From positions 7,944,001-8,008,000 of the forward strand of contig NZ_CP107968.1 in the NCBI RefSeq assembly GCF_036084755.1: a DNA stretch of 64,000 nt, given 5' to 3'. Positions 41,900 to 50,929 of the stretch are shown here, one piece after another (positions within the stretch are counted from its first letter, which is position 1; every line of letters begins with the position of its first letter). The stretch comes from Streptomyces sp. NBC_00370 (GTDB lineage: Bacteria > Actinomycetota > Actinomycetes > Streptomycetales > Streptomycetaceae). The translations under genes and the position numbers were made by a program. The notes under the pieces were generated by a model that was not told where the DNA came from, made no database searches, and saw only the letters and a program-made list of their open reading frames with translations.

Positions 41900-43924
41900 T
41901 CAGCACAGCTCGCGCGGGAAGGCGAGGCTCCAGTTCCGCGAGAACACCCGCTGGGCCCCCTCGTACGCGTCGAGCGTGGCATGCAGCCGGAACTCGTGCT
42001 CGTCGGAGGTGAGTTCCGTGCTGGTGACGGTACGCGTCTGCCACTCGTCGCGGCCGAACGTCATCGTCCACGTCGACTCGCCCCGTACGGAGGAGAAGTC
42101 GTCGGCGACCGAGGAGTACCGCTCGAAGGCCCGCTTGCCCGCGTCGAGGTTGATGTCGTCGTAGTGGGTGACCCCGTTGTCCTTGACGATCTCCAGCGCC
42201 GAGTGGTAGTTCACCAGGTCACGGGAGACCGTCCAGCGCTGCTCCGGCGGCTGCTTCAGCGTGGTGGTGATCGGCGGCGCCCCCTCGGGCTCGCCGAACG
42301 GCCGTCCGCCGTCGTGGTCGGCGCCGTCCACGGGACGTACCGGCAGCGACAGCGAGCTGTGCCCCGTGTACACGGACAGCCGCACGGGCCGGGGCGGCGG
42401 CCAGGCGAGCGGCCAGTACGACGTCGAGAGCGAGAGCCGGACGCGGTGTCCCGGCGGGAACGCCTGAGCCACACCGTTGAGTTGCACCTGCACCCGGTAG
42501 CGGCGGCCCGGTTCGAGCGGCTCGGGCGCGTCGAGTCCTGAGCGGTGGGTGAGGTTCAGCAGCCCGTAACTGACCCTGGTCGCCCGGCCGTCCGGGGCGA
42601 CGTCCGACAGTCGCGCCGCGATCATCGCGACCGGCTCGTTCACCGCGACGTCGAGCTCGACGGTGGGTGCGCCGAGGATCTCCAGCCGCTCCGTCAGCTC
42701 GTCGCTGTCGAAGACGAGCGAACCGCCGTCCTCCTCGCGCTGGTCGTAGGGCAGGTCCGGCGGCGCGTTGTACGACGCCCACTTGCCGGCGAACTGCCCG
42801 ACCGACAGCGGCGACTGGACGGACAGGACCGACTCGGGGACCTCCTCGTCGGGCCCGGCGATCCGGTGCGGCGCCAGCGAGGTGCTGATCCGCTCGATCT
42901 TCGGCGACGGCCACTCGGCCTCGCTCACCCAGCGCCCGGGACGCTCCTCGTACGAGGTCGAAGGCGGCACGCTGTCCTGCATGTACGTCCGCAGCATCGG
43001 ACCGTCCATGGCCCCGTTGTCAACGTCCTTCAGCCAGTGGTCCCACCACCGCACGACTTCCTGCAGATAGCCGATCGCCGGGCCCGGCTCCCCGAGATGG
43101 GGGAACTTGTGCGACCACGGACCGATCAGCCCCTTGCGCGGCGCGTCAAGATGCTCCAGCACCCGGCTCACCGCGTTGGAGTAGCCGTCCGCCCAGCCGC
43201 TGGACGCCAGCACGGCGCACTCCACCGCCGGGTAGTCCTCACACACCGAGGCGTGGCGCCAGTAGTCGTCGCGCTGCTGGTGGCGCAGCCACTCGGCCAC
43301 CCACGGACCGCTGCCCTCCAGCCGCTCCAGCCACATCTCCCGCCACCGGTCACCCACCAGTGCGGGGTCGGGGGGACAGGTGGCGTAGGCGAACATCGTG
43401 CCCGCCTCTGCGAGGTTGTCGGACAGCATGCAGCCGCCCATGTAGTGCATGTCGTCGGCGTACCGGTCGTCGGTGAACGACGCGATGACGATCGCCTGGA
43501 GCCCCGGCGGGCGCCGGGCGGCCACCTGGAGCGCGCTGAAAGCACCCCAGGAGATGCCCATCATGCCGAGCCGCCCGTCGCACCACGGCTGCTCGGCGAG
43601 CCAGGCCAGCACATGCTCGGCGTCGCGCTGCTCCGTCTCCAGGTACTCGTCGAGGAGGACGCCCTCGGACTCGCCCGTGCCCCGGATGTCGACCCGGACA
43701 CAGGCGTACCCGTGCCCCGCCATGTACGGGTGGTGAATGGAGTCCCGGACCGAGGACAGGTCCCGCTTGCGGTACGGGATGTACTCCAGCACCGCGGGCA
43801 CCGGGTCGTCGTCCGACGACACCGGCCGCCACACGTGCGCGGAGAGCCGGATGCCGTCCGAGACGGGGATCCAGACGTGCTCCTCTTCCTTGACGGGGTG
43901 GGGCAGGTCGGTCACCGAACGCAT
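41900..43924 (-). CDS. CocE/NonD family hydrolase
   Basis: 674 residues. Alpha/beta-hydrolase core with nucleophile in MMGISWGAFSALQVA (~residue 125), oxyanion region PYRKRD, DIRGTGESEGVLLDEY, the acid in ASSGWADGYSN and histidine in GPWSHKFPH. A C-terminal jelly-roll (PepX_C) contains RLSDVAPDGRATRVSYGLLN. Relatives include cocaine esterase and X-Pro dipeptidyl peptidase-like acylases. There is no signal peptide. The start overlaps the ATP-grasp stop, so the two proteins are likely made together; one may form and the other cleave an amide or ester. Confidence 0.9.
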   Translation of the reverse strand: MRSVTDLPHPVKEEEHVWIPVSDGIRLSAHVWRPVSSDDDPVPAVLEYIPYRKRDLSSVRDSIHHPYMAGHGYACVRVDIRGTGESEGVLLDEYLETEQRDAEHVLAWLAEQPWCDGRLGMMGISWGAFSALQVAARRPPGLQAIVIASFTDDRYADDMHYMGGCMLSDNLAEAGTMFAYATCPPDPALVGDRWREMWLERLEGSGPWVAEWLRHQQRDDYWRHASVCEDYPAVECAVLASSGWADGYSNAVSRVLEHLDAPRKGLIGPWSHKFPHLGEPGPAIGYLQEVVRWWDHWLKDVDNGAMDGPMLRTYMQDSVPPSTSYEERPGRWVSEAEWPSPKIERISTSLAPHRIAGPDEEVPESVLSVQSPLSVGQFAGKWASYNAPPDLPYDQREEDGGSLVFDSDELTERLEILGAPTVELDVAVNEPVAMIAARLSDVAPDGRATRVSYGLLNLTHRSGLDAPEPLEPGRRYRVQVQLNGVAQAFPPGHRVRLSLSTSYWPLAWPPPRPVRLSVYTGHSSLSLPVRPVDGADHDGGRPFGEPEGAPPITTTLKQPPEQRWTVSRDLVNYHSALEIVKDNGVTHYDDINLDAGKRAFERYSSVADDFSSVRGESTWTMTFGRDEWQTRTVTSTELTSDEHEFRLHATLDAYEGAQRVFSRNWSLAFPRELC

Positions 43925-45222
43925 TACCGTGACTCATCTCCTTCTGTCGTTCCGCCGTCGATCTCGAAATTCATCATTTCGACGCACCGTTCGTACTTGG
44001 CGCAGAGATCGGCCTCGCTCGCCGCGCCGATGAAGAGGTGCGCCAGCTCGAAGCTGTAACTGTCCTGTCCCGGCATGTCGGAGAGTCGCTGGCCCGGCTC
44101 AGGAACGACGTCGATGGTCACGCCGGGGATCTCCGCCTCGATCCGCTTGATTTCGTCGGCGTCGGGGACACGGCGCGCCACGCCGTCCTCGAACCGGCGG
44201 TAGTACCACTTGGCCGCGACCTCGTACGGCCCCTTCTCGTCCGGCATATGAGGAGCGTCACCGAGGGCGAGCCGCAGCATGCAGTGATGGTTGGACACAC
44301 CGTCCACGTACTCGAACATTTCGGCATGTGACTGGGAATGCCGGGGATTGATCTCCAGCAGACCGATCTCGTCGGTCTCCGCGTTGTAGAAGTACTCGAT
44401 GCTGAAGGTCACCGAGTTGAGTCCGATCTGCTGGATCACCCGGACCGAGATGTCCTTGAGCCGCTGGACCACACCGTCGGGCAGGCTGGACGGATACTGG
44501 TGGCGCAGAAAGCAGGCGCTGTCCGGATAGGTGAGGGAGTCGAGCGCCCCGTACACCGTCACCTCGCCGTCGTACACATACCCCTCGACCGCCACCTGTG
44601 CCCCCGTCAGGGCTTCTTCCGCCAGACAGGCCTGACCGCCGACCTCGGAGATCTCGGCGGGAATGTGCAGATGGCTCAGGACCGTCTCGAAGGGCTCGCC
44701 GATACGGGAAATACCGTCACGTATCTCGGCGACGGCCTCCTGGAACTCCTTCTCGTCGTCGACCCCGAAGGCCAGATCGGAGGAGAAGGACTTGACCGGC
44801 TTCAGCCAGAGCGGATAGCGCAGCCCTTCGGGAACGGCCGCCTCGCCTTCGAGGTCGACAATCCCGAAGCCGGGGATCTCGCTGATGACCTTTTGCTGTT
44901 CGAGGCGGCTCCAGTACTTGTGCTCGCACTTGATGATCGACTCCAGGCTCGTGCTCCGCAGCCCGTACTTCTCACACAGGATCGGGACCAGCGAACTCAC
45001 CGGGAAATCCCAGTAGCCCACAATGGCGTCGACCGGGCCGTCGAAATCATCCAGCTGCTTCTCCGCCTTGGCCAGCAGTCCGGCGATGTCGATGTCGCCG
45101 AACTGCAACTCCTCGATCGTCAGCAAGGGCCGGAAACGGTACCGGTCGGCGCCCGGCACCCTTTCCAGCGTCTCCTTGTTGAGGTCGTCGAGCCCCATGA
45201 CGAATATGTTGGCCGGAACCAT
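43924..45222 (-). CDS. ATP-grasp domain ligase-like protein
   Basis: 432 residues from ATG 45222 (GGGAG six bases upstream). ATP-grasp fold: IKCEHKYWSRLEQQKVISEI, the Lys-bearing PLWLKPVKSFSSDLAFGV, the hinge-like GAQVAVEGYVYDGEV and the metal-binding GLLEINPRHSQSHAEMFEYVDG. Such enzymes make acyl-phosphate intermediates and form amide or peptide bonds, often in natural-product loci. The N-terminal third (FVMGLDDLNKETLERVPG, AIVGYWDFPVSSLVPILCEKYGL) is the preATP-grasp domain. It lies between a P450 and the CocE hydrolase on the same strand. Base composition is slightly less GC-rich than its neighbours. Confidence 0.87.
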   Translation of the reverse strand: MVPANIFVMGLDDLNKETLERVPGADRYRFRPLLTIEELQFGDIDIAGLLAKAEKQLDDFDGPVDAIVGYWDFPVSSLVPILCEKYGLRSTSLESIIKCEHKYWSRLEQQKVISEIPGFGIVDLEGEAAVPEGLRYPLWLKPVKSFSSDLAFGVDDEKEFQEAVAEIRDGISRIGEPFETVLSHLHIPAEISEVGGQACLAEEALTGAQVAVEGYVYDGEVTVYGALDSLTYPDSACFLRHQYPSSLPDGVVQRLKDISVRVIQQIGLNSVTFSIEYFYNAETDEIGLLEINPRHSQSHAEMFEYVDGVSNHHCMLRLALGDAPHMPDEKGPYEVAAKWYYRRFEDGVARRVPDADEIKRIEAEIPGVTIDVVPEPGQRLSDMPGQDSYSFELAHLFIGAASEADLCAKYERCVEMMNFEIDGGTTEGDESR

Positions 45223-45329
45223 CAAAAACTCCCTGTCGGCGGCGAACAGCCCGGCACGGCGTACCGGGCTAAATTTTCGGGTGCCCGACCGATCCGTTCT
45301 CACACCGCGCGTGGAGTTCCGCCTCCCGG

Positions 45330-46598
45330 CTACCAGCTGACCACCAGTGATTTCGGCCCGCGGATGAGCCCCTTGCGCTGCCAGGGCGTACTCCCGGCAG
45401 GACCGGTCAGCCGCAGCTCCGGGAAGCGGGTCAGGAGACCGGCGATCATCACCTCGGACTCCATCCGGCTGAGCATCGCGCCCATGCAGTGGTGCGGGCC
45501 GTGGCCGAACGCCATGTGCGCGACGCCCTGCCGGTCGAAGTCGACGGAGTCCGGCTCGGCGAAGACCGCCGGATCGCGGTTCGCGGCCAGGTACGACGCG
45601 TACACGGCGTCACCCGCCCGGATCAGCACCCCGCCGATCTCCACGTCCTCGGTGGCGATACGCGGCAGCCCGACCCCGTTGCGGTGCGGGATGTAGCGCA
45701 GCAGTTCGTCCACCGCCTGCGGCAACAGTCCGGGTTCGGCCCGCAGACGCGCCATCAGCTCCGGCCGGGTCAGCAGCAGATACACCATGTTGGCGCTGTT
45801 GTTGCGGACCGCGTGCGCGCCGCTGACCAGCACCGCCGTCGCCAGCGACACCGCCTCCTCGGCCGTGATCTCACCCTGCGCCAGCGCCTCGGCGAGCACC
45901 CCCGCCAGATCCTCGGCCGGCTCCGCACGCCGTCTCGCCAGCAGCTCCTCGACGTACTCCTTGATCTGGGCCTTGGCCGCCTTGCTGCGCTCGGGCCCTG
46001 GACCCGACGAGAGGACCAGGTCCGGCCACGCGGCGAACCGCGCCCGCTCGTCGTGCGGCACACCCAGCAGGTCGCACACCACGGCCAGCGGGAAGGGGCC
46101 GTGCAGCCGCTCCATCAGATCGGCCGGCGGACCCTGCCGCTCCATCGCGTCGAACAGCTCGTCGGCGGTGCGCTGCGCCAGCGGCCGCAGCCGCTTGGTG
46201 TTGTGGCCGGTGAAGGCCCGGGTCACCACCTTGCGCAGCTTGGTGTGGTACGGCGGATCGGCGTAGTTCAGCGCCGCCTTGGACGCCACCCGATGGCCCG
46301 TCGCGCCGGTCACCTCGCGCTCCAGCAGGGCGCTGCGGCTGAACCGCGGGTCGGACGTGACCGTTCTGACGTCCTCGTACCGCGTCACCAGCCATGCCAC
46401 GCGCTCCGCGCCGAACGGCAGACTGACCCGGGCGACCGGCTCGTGGGCGAGCAGGTCGGACAGCAGCGGATCGAAGTCCAGCGCCGGCAGGTCGTCCAGG
46501 GGCCAGCTGTGTGCGGCGGGCCGGGTGTGCGCGACGGGACAGGAGACGGCGGCGGGTCCCTCCGCCGGCACCTGCTCGGTCATCGGTTCACTCGTCAT
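45330..46598 (-). CDS. Cytochrome P450, CYP158-like
   Basis: 422 residues from ATG 46598; ATG 46583 is an alternative. Heme-ligand C371 in FGHGPHHCMG, ExxR in DELLR, and K-helix neighbours RYIPHRNGVGLPRI. The I-helix reads SGAHAVRNNSAN: the usual acid-Thr pair is absent, as in CYP158A2, which uses water and substrate hydroxyls instead. It is similar along its length to the P450 at 48000 and divergent from rppA. It likely couples or hydroxylates flaviolin-type pigments and may be cotranscribed with the ATP-grasp gene 107 bases downstream. Confidence 0.9.
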   Translation of the reverse strand: MTSEPMTEQVPAEGPAAVSCPVAHTRPAAHSWPLDDLPALDFDPLLSDLLAHEPVARVSLPFGAERVAWLVTRYEDVRTVTSDPRFSRSALLEREVTGATGHRVASKAALNYADPPYHTKLRKVVTRAFTGHNTKRLRPLAQRTADELFDAMERQGPPADLMERLHGPFPLAVVCDLLGVPHDERARFAAWPDLVLSSGPGPERSKAAKAQIKEYVEELLARRRAEPAEDLAGVLAEALAQGEITAEEAVSLATAVLVSGAHAVRNNSANMVYLLLTRPELMARLRAEPGLLPQAVDELLRYIPHRNGVGLPRIATEDVEIGGVLIRAGDAVYASYLAANRDPAVFAEPDSVDFDRQGVAHMAFGHGPHHCMGAMLSRMESEVMIAGLLTRFPELRLTGPAGSTPWQRKGLIRGPKSLVVSW

Positions 46599-46857
46599 GG
46601 CTGCGGGTCTCCCGGTGCTCGGTGACTGCGGTCGCCCGGCGGTCACTCTGCGTGCCGGAACCACTCGTGGGGATGGCTGGTCGGATCTCCGTCTCCATGT
46701 CTTACCTGGTGTCACGCCCGCCACGCGCGCACGCTGCGTAGTCACCCGAGCGGAGCCGTACCGGCACGAGCCCCGGGTTGCGGGCTGCCGGAGCAGCCCG
46801 GAGTGTGGGCCGGAGTCGGGCCGCAATTCACCATGAACCAACGAAGGAGAGCGTGTC
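46599..46857. promoter_or_regulatory. Divergent promoter region of the P450 and rppA operons
   Basis: 259 bases between opposite start codons. The rppA side ends in AAGGAGA seven to eight bases before GTG 46858. I could not pick convincing -35/-10 pairs or an operator. A short frame at 46700-46744 has no ribosome site and is not called. Confidence 0.4.
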
Positions 46858-47997
46858 GTGGCGACCCTGTGCAAACCCGCAGTCTCTGTTCCTGAGCATG
46901 TGATCACAATGGAAGACACGCTCGACCTCGCACGCTCGCTGCATCCGGACCACCCTCAACTCCCGCTGGCGCTAAGGCTGATCGCCAACACCGGAGTAGC
47001 GAAGCGGCATCTCGTGCAGCCCATCGAGGAGACGCTGAAGCACCCCGGTTTCGAGGACCGCAACCGGCTCTACGAGGCCGAGGCGAAGTCGCGGGTGCCC
47101 GCCGTCGTCAACGACGCACTCCGCCATGCCGAGTTGCGTGCGCAGGACATCGACATGATTGTCTATGTGTCCTGCACGGGTTTCATGATGCCCTCGCTGA
47201 CGGCCTGGCTCATCAACACCATGGGCTTCCCCAGCCACACCCGTCAGCTCCCGATCGCCCAGCTCGGCTGCGCGGCGGGCGGCGCCGCCATCAACAGGGC
47301 GCACGACTTCTGCGCGGCCTACCCCGAGGCCAACGTCCTCATCGTGGCCTGTGAGTTCTGCTCCCTCTGCTACCAGCCCGCGGACCTCGGCGTCGGCTCG
47401 CTGCTGTCCAACGGGCTGTTCGGGGACGCCGTCGCCGCCGCCGTCGTACGCGGCAAGGGCGGCACCGGAATCGCGCTGGAGCGCAACGCCTCCCACCTGG
47501 TGCCCGACACCACCGACTGGATCGCCTACAGCGTCCGCGCCACCGGCTTCCACTTCCTGCTGGACAAGCGGGTGCCCGGCACGATGGAACCGCTGGCGCC
47601 CGCGCTGCGCGCGATGGCGGCCGAACACGGCTGGGACGCCACCGGACTCGACTTCTACATCATCCACGCAGGCGGCCCGCGCATCCTCGACGACCTCAGC
47701 CACTACCTCGAAGTCCCTCCCGAGGCCTTCCGGTTCAGCAGGGCCACGCTCACCGAGTACGGGAACATCGCCAGCGCCGTCGTCCTCGACGCCGTCCGCA
47801 GGCTCTTCGACGAGGGCGGCGTGAGCGACGGGGCCCAGGGCATCATCGCCGGCTTCGGGCCCGGCATCACCGCCGAGATGGGCCTCGGCAGGTGGACCAC
47901 GGACACCGCGGCAGGACTCACCCTGACGGACCGTCAAGTTCTGACCACGCCCGTCCGAAGACCAGAAGAGACCCCCGCGACCGAACCGGTGAGCTGA
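46858..47997 (+). CDS. rppA: 1,3,6,8-Tetrahydroxynaphthalene synthase (type III polyketide synthase)
   Basis: 379 residues from a GTG with AAGGAGA upstream. Catalytic triad C138 (QLGCAAGG), H270 (FYIIHAGGPRI) and N303 (EYGNIAS) fall at the positions known for Streptomyces RppA, and the C-terminal GFGPG loop is present. It condenses five malonyl-CoA to tetrahydroxynaphthalene, which oxidises to flaviolin. It is followed three bases later by a CYP158A2-like P450 and then a cupin, the conserved Streptomyces order for flaviolin dimer pigments. Confidence 0.96.
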   Translation: MATLCKPAVSVPEHVITMEDTLDLARSLHPDHPQLPLALRLIANTGVAKRHLVQPIEETLKHPGFEDRNRLYEAEAKSRVPAVVNDALRHAELRAQDIDMIVYVSCTGFMMPSLTAWLINTMGFPSHTRQLPIAQLGCAAGGAAINRAHDFCAAYPEANVLIVACEFCSLCYQPADLGVGSLLSNGLFGDAVAAAVVRGKGGTGIALERNASHLVPDTTDWIAYSVRATGFHFLLDKRVPGTMEPLAPALRAMAAEHGWDATGLDFYIIHAGGPRILDDLSHYLEVPPEAFRFSRATLTEYGNIASAVVLDAVRRLFDEGGVSDGAQGIIAGFGPGITAEMGLGRWTTDTAAGLTLTDRQVLTTPVRRPEETPATEPVS

Positions 47998-47999
47998 CG

Positions 48000-49250
48000 A
48001 TGACAAGCACGACCGACGAGACAACCCCGACCGGAGAGACGGCGCCGGTACGCTTCTGGGCCGTACCCGACCTGCCGGGCCTCGACTTCGACCCGTTCCT
48101 CGACGACATGCTGCGCGAGGATCCGATCACCCGGATCCGGCTCCCCAACGGGGAGGGGTACGCCTGGCTCGTCACCCGCTACGAGGACGTCAAGGCCGTC
48201 ACCAACGACCTGCGCTTCAGCCGGCAGGCCGTCGTCGGACGCTCCGTCACCCGGCTGGCCCCGCACTTCATTCCGCTCGACGGCGCCGTGGGCTTCGCCG
48301 ACCCGCCCGACCACACGCGGCTGCGCCGCTCGGTCGCCAAGGCGTTCACCTCCCGCAGCGTCGCCCGGGTCGAGCTGCGCGCCCAGCGGATCATGGACGA
48401 GCTGGTGGACGCCATGGAGCGCGAGGGCGCGCCCGCCGACCTGATGACCCATGTCAACGGGCCCTTCCCGCTCGCCGTGGTCAGCGAGATCATGGGCGTC
48501 CCCGAGCAGGACCGCCACCTGATGCGCGGCTGGACCTCCTCGATCCTGTCGTCGGCGCACGGCCGCGCCCACAGCGACCAGGCCAAGGAGGAGATCGGCG
48601 GCTACTTCACCGAGCTGCTGGGCCGCCCCCGGGCCACCGAGGACGACGATCTCGCCGCGCAGCTCTCGCAGGCCGTGGCGGCCGACGAGCTGACCCTCGC
48701 CGAAGCCGTCGCGCTGGCCGTCCTCATCCAGGTCAGCGGCGCGCACGCGGTGACCAACAACAGCGCCAACATGCTCTACGCCCTGCTCACCCACCCCGAG
48801 CAGCTGGCCCGGCTGCGCGCCGAACCAGCCCTGATGCCCGCGGCCATCGAGGAACTCCTGCGCTTCATCCCGCACCGCAACGGAGTGGGCCTGGCCCGTA
48901 TCGCCATGGAGGACGTCACCGTCAGCGGCGTACGGATCAGCCCTGGCGAGGCCGTCTACGCCTCGTACCTCACCGCCAACCGGGACCCGGACGTCTTCGC
49001 CGACCCCGAACGGCTCGACTTCGACCGTGGTCCGACCCCGCACCTCGCCTTCGGCCACGGCCCGCACTACTGCGTGGGCCCGATGCTGGCCAGGCTGGAG
49101 TCGAGGATCACCCTCGCCACCCTGCTGGACCGGCTGCCGGGGCTGCGCCTCGCCGTACCGCCCGAGGAGGTCCGCTGGCGCAGGGGCGCGCTCATCCGGG
49201 GCCCCGAGACCCTGCCCGTCACCTGGGACACCGCGGGGAGCGCCGGATGA
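48000..49250 (+). CDS. Cytochrome P450, CYP158A2-like (flaviolin coupling)
   Basis: 416 residues from ATG 48000. C358 in FGHGPHYCVG ligates heme; ExxR is EELLR (284-288); I-helix SGAHAVTNN lacks the conserved Thr, as in CYP158A2. In Streptomyces coelicolor CYP158A2 couples two flaviolins into biflaviolin and lies directly after rppA, as here. The stop overlaps the cupin start (ATGA). Confidence 0.93.
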   Translation: MTSTTDETTPTGETAPVRFWAVPDLPGLDFDPFLDDMLREDPITRIRLPNGEGYAWLVTRYEDVKAVTNDLRFSRQAVVGRSVTRLAPHFIPLDGAVGFADPPDHTRLRRSVAKAFTSRSVARVELRAQRIMDELVDAMEREGAPADLMTHVNGPFPLAVVSEIMGVPEQDRHLMRGWTSSILSSAHGRAHSDQAKEEIGGYFTELLGRPRATEDDDLAAQLSQAVAADELTLAEAVALAVLIQVSGAHAVTNNSANMLYALLTHPEQLARLRAEPALMPAAIEELLRFIPHRNGVGLARIAMEDVTVSGVRISPGEAVYASYLTANRDPDVFADPERLDFDRGPTPHLAFGHGPHYCVGPMLARLESRITLATLLDRLPGLRLAVPPEEVRWRRGALIRGPETLPVTWDTAGSAG

Positions 49251-49819
49251 CCGACCTGACAGCCACCCGTCCCACACCGACCGGAGCGACGACAGGGGCT
49301 CGCGCCACCGAGGGGCTTGTGGTGCCGCCGGGCGCCGGAACCACCATCCGGACGGCGGCCCAGGAAGTGACCTTCAAGGTCACCGGCGAGCACTCCCGGG
49401 TCTCCTCCAGCTTCGAGGTCGTCGTCCCCCCGGGCTTCGACGTCGGCGCCCACCGGCACACCCACAGCGAGGAACTGTTCTACGTCCTCGACGGCGAACT
49501 GGACGTACTGGCCTTCGAGCCGCGCGTCCTGACCGGCGACTGGCGGCACTGGGAGTCGGAGTCAGGACTCAAGGCGGTACGGGCCACCAGGGGCACGGTC
49601 ATCGTCGTACCGCCGGGCTGTCCGCACGCCTTCGCCAACCGGGGCGACAGCCCGGCCACGATGTTCTTCCAGGCGTCACCGCCCACCGACCACGAACGGT
49701 ACTTCGAGGAGCTGCTGGACATCCTCAAGGAGGACCGGCCGCCGGATCCCGAGGCCATCGCCGACCTGCGGGTGCGCTACGACATCGAACAGCTCACCCC
49801 GCTGCGCCACGACGCCTGA
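49247..49819 (+). CDS. Cupin-domain protein, putative tetrahydroxynaphthalene-oxidising monooxygenase
   Basis: 190 residues, one cupin barrel. Motif 1 is GFDVGAHRHTHSEELFYVLDGELDV (metal ligands His, His, Glu) and motif 2 is PPGCPHAFANRGDSPA with the remaining His. It follows the rppA and CYP158A genes, where MomA-type cupins convert tetrahydroxynaphthalene to flaviolin. Coupling by ATGA overlap supports the same role. It is the last pigment gene before a separate unit. Confidence 0.88.
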   Translation: MTDLTATRPTPTGATTGARATEGLVVPPGAGTTIRTAAQEVTFKVTGEHSRVSSSFEVVVPPGFDVGAHRHTHSEELFYVLDGELDVLAFEPRVLTGDWRHWESESGLKAVRATRGTVIVVPPGCPHAFANRGDSPATMFFQASPPTDHERYFEELLDILKEDRPPDPEAIADLRVRYDIEQLTPLRHDA

Positions 49820-49849
49820 CGAGGGCCGGGCCGCCGCCGGCAGCCGCGT

Positions 49850-49921
49850 GGACGCACGCGTATGGAGCTGAGCTTCGTGGCCATGGGCCGCCGGGCGGCC
49901 CGGCACTTGACTGGACGCATG
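49850..49921 (+). repeat. 72-base duplicated start-region element, copy A
   Basis: Ungapped match (50/72 identical) to 51931-52002. Shared blocks in order are GGACGC, ATGGA-CTGAG, GGCCATG and GCACTTGACTGG, ending at the ATG of the next gene with identical spacing. The block CACTTGACTGG uses the rare codons TTG and ACT if translated, so conservation looks to act on DNA or RNA. Could be a promoter/operator for a shared regulator. Confidence 0.65.
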
Positions 49922-50761
49922 ACCGAAACACAGCAGATTCCGAACACCGCACACCACACCCACACCCTGGTGATCGGCGGCACCGGCAAGACCGGTCGCC
50001 GGGTCGCCGACCGCCTCACCGCGCGGCACATCCCGGTGCGGATCGGCTCGCGCGGCGCGGCGCGCCCCTTCGTCTGGGAGGAACCGGACACCTGGGCTGC
50101 GGCGCTGGAGGGCATCGGCGCCGTCTACGTCACCTACTACCCGGACCTCGGCTTCCCCGGCGCCGCCGAAGCGGTCGGCGCCTTCGCCGAACGCGCCGTG
50201 GCGAGCGGCGCCCGCAGGCTGGTGCTGCTCTCCGGCCGCGGCGAGGAGGGCGCGCACGCGTCGGAGGACCGGATGAAGGAGTCCGGCGCCGACTGGACGG
50301 TGGTCCGGGCGAACTGGTTCGCCCAGAACTTCAGCGAGAGCTTCTTCCTGGAGCCCGTACGCGCCGGTGAGCTGGCCCTGCCGACCGGGGACGCCGTCGA
50401 GCCGTTCGTCGACGCCGACGACATCGCCGACGTCGTGACGGCCGCGCTCACCGACGACCGGCACATCGGCAGGACGTACGAACTCTCCGGGCCCCGGCTG
50501 CTCAGCTCCGGCGACGTCGCGGCCGAGCTGTCCAAGGCCACCGGACGCGACATCACGTACATCCCGGTCACCCTCGACGACTACCGGGCCGAGCTGGTGC
50601 GGAACGGGCTGCCCGCCGACTTCGCCGAGCTGTTCGGGCTGATCCTCGACGGCCGCAACGCTCACGTCACCGAGGACGTGCGCGAAGTCCTCGGGCGCGA
50701 GCCTCGTGACTTCGCGGACTTCGCCCGCGACGCTGCCGCCACCGGGGTGTGGCACGGCTGA
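49919..50761 (+). CDS. NmrA-like NAD(P)-binding reductase
   Basis: 280 residues from ATG 49919; ATG 49862 in the same frame would add 19 residues encoded by the duplicated element. TLVIGGTGKTGRRVADRLTA is the Rossmann motif; WTVVRANWFAQNFSESFF and PFVDADDIADVVTAAL are typical of atypical SDRs without the Tyr-Lys pair. Substrate unknown; quinone or aldehyde reduction, or regulation, are possible. It is 99 bases after the cupin gene but has its own start-region element, shared with the DUF1772 gene at 52000. Confidence 0.87.
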   Translation: MTETQQIPNTAHHTHTLVIGGTGKTGRRVADRLTARHIPVRIGSRGAARPFVWEEPDTWAAALEGIGAVYVTYYPDLGFPGAAEAVGAFAERAVASGARRLVLLSGRGEEGAHASEDRMKESGADWTVVRANWFAQNFSESFFLEPVRAGELALPTGDAVEPFVDADDIADVVTAALTDDRHIGRTYELSGPRLLSSGDVAAELSKATGRDITYIPVTLDDYRAELVRNGLPADFAELFGLILDGRNAHVTEDVREVLGREPRDFADFARDAAATGVWHG

Positions 50762-50793
50762 CCGGGTGCCCCACGGCGCCCCCTGGAGCCCGT

Positions 50794-50827
50794 ACGGTCG
50801 TTCCCGGGCCACCGGGAACGACCGTTT
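50794..50827 (+). terminator. Intrinsic terminator
   Basis: Perfect 14-bp stem (ACGGTCGTTCCCGG / CCGGGAACGACCGT) with a four-base GCCA loop and TTTCTG after the right arm. It ends the NmrA-like gene's transcript ahead of metF. Confidence 0.85.
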
Positions 50828-50929
50828 CTGGACAGCTCCGCTGCCCGCGCGCCCATCACGGTTAGTGTGTGCGCACGAGCACCGTCCGAGACGGCGGAGC
50901 GCGGCGCGAATCCAGGGAGGAACCCTGCC

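Noticed and set aside
46700..46744. Short frame upstream of rppA (14 residues)
   Set aside because: It has no ribosome site or Cys motif and does not align with the leader peptides. Frames this short are expected by chance.
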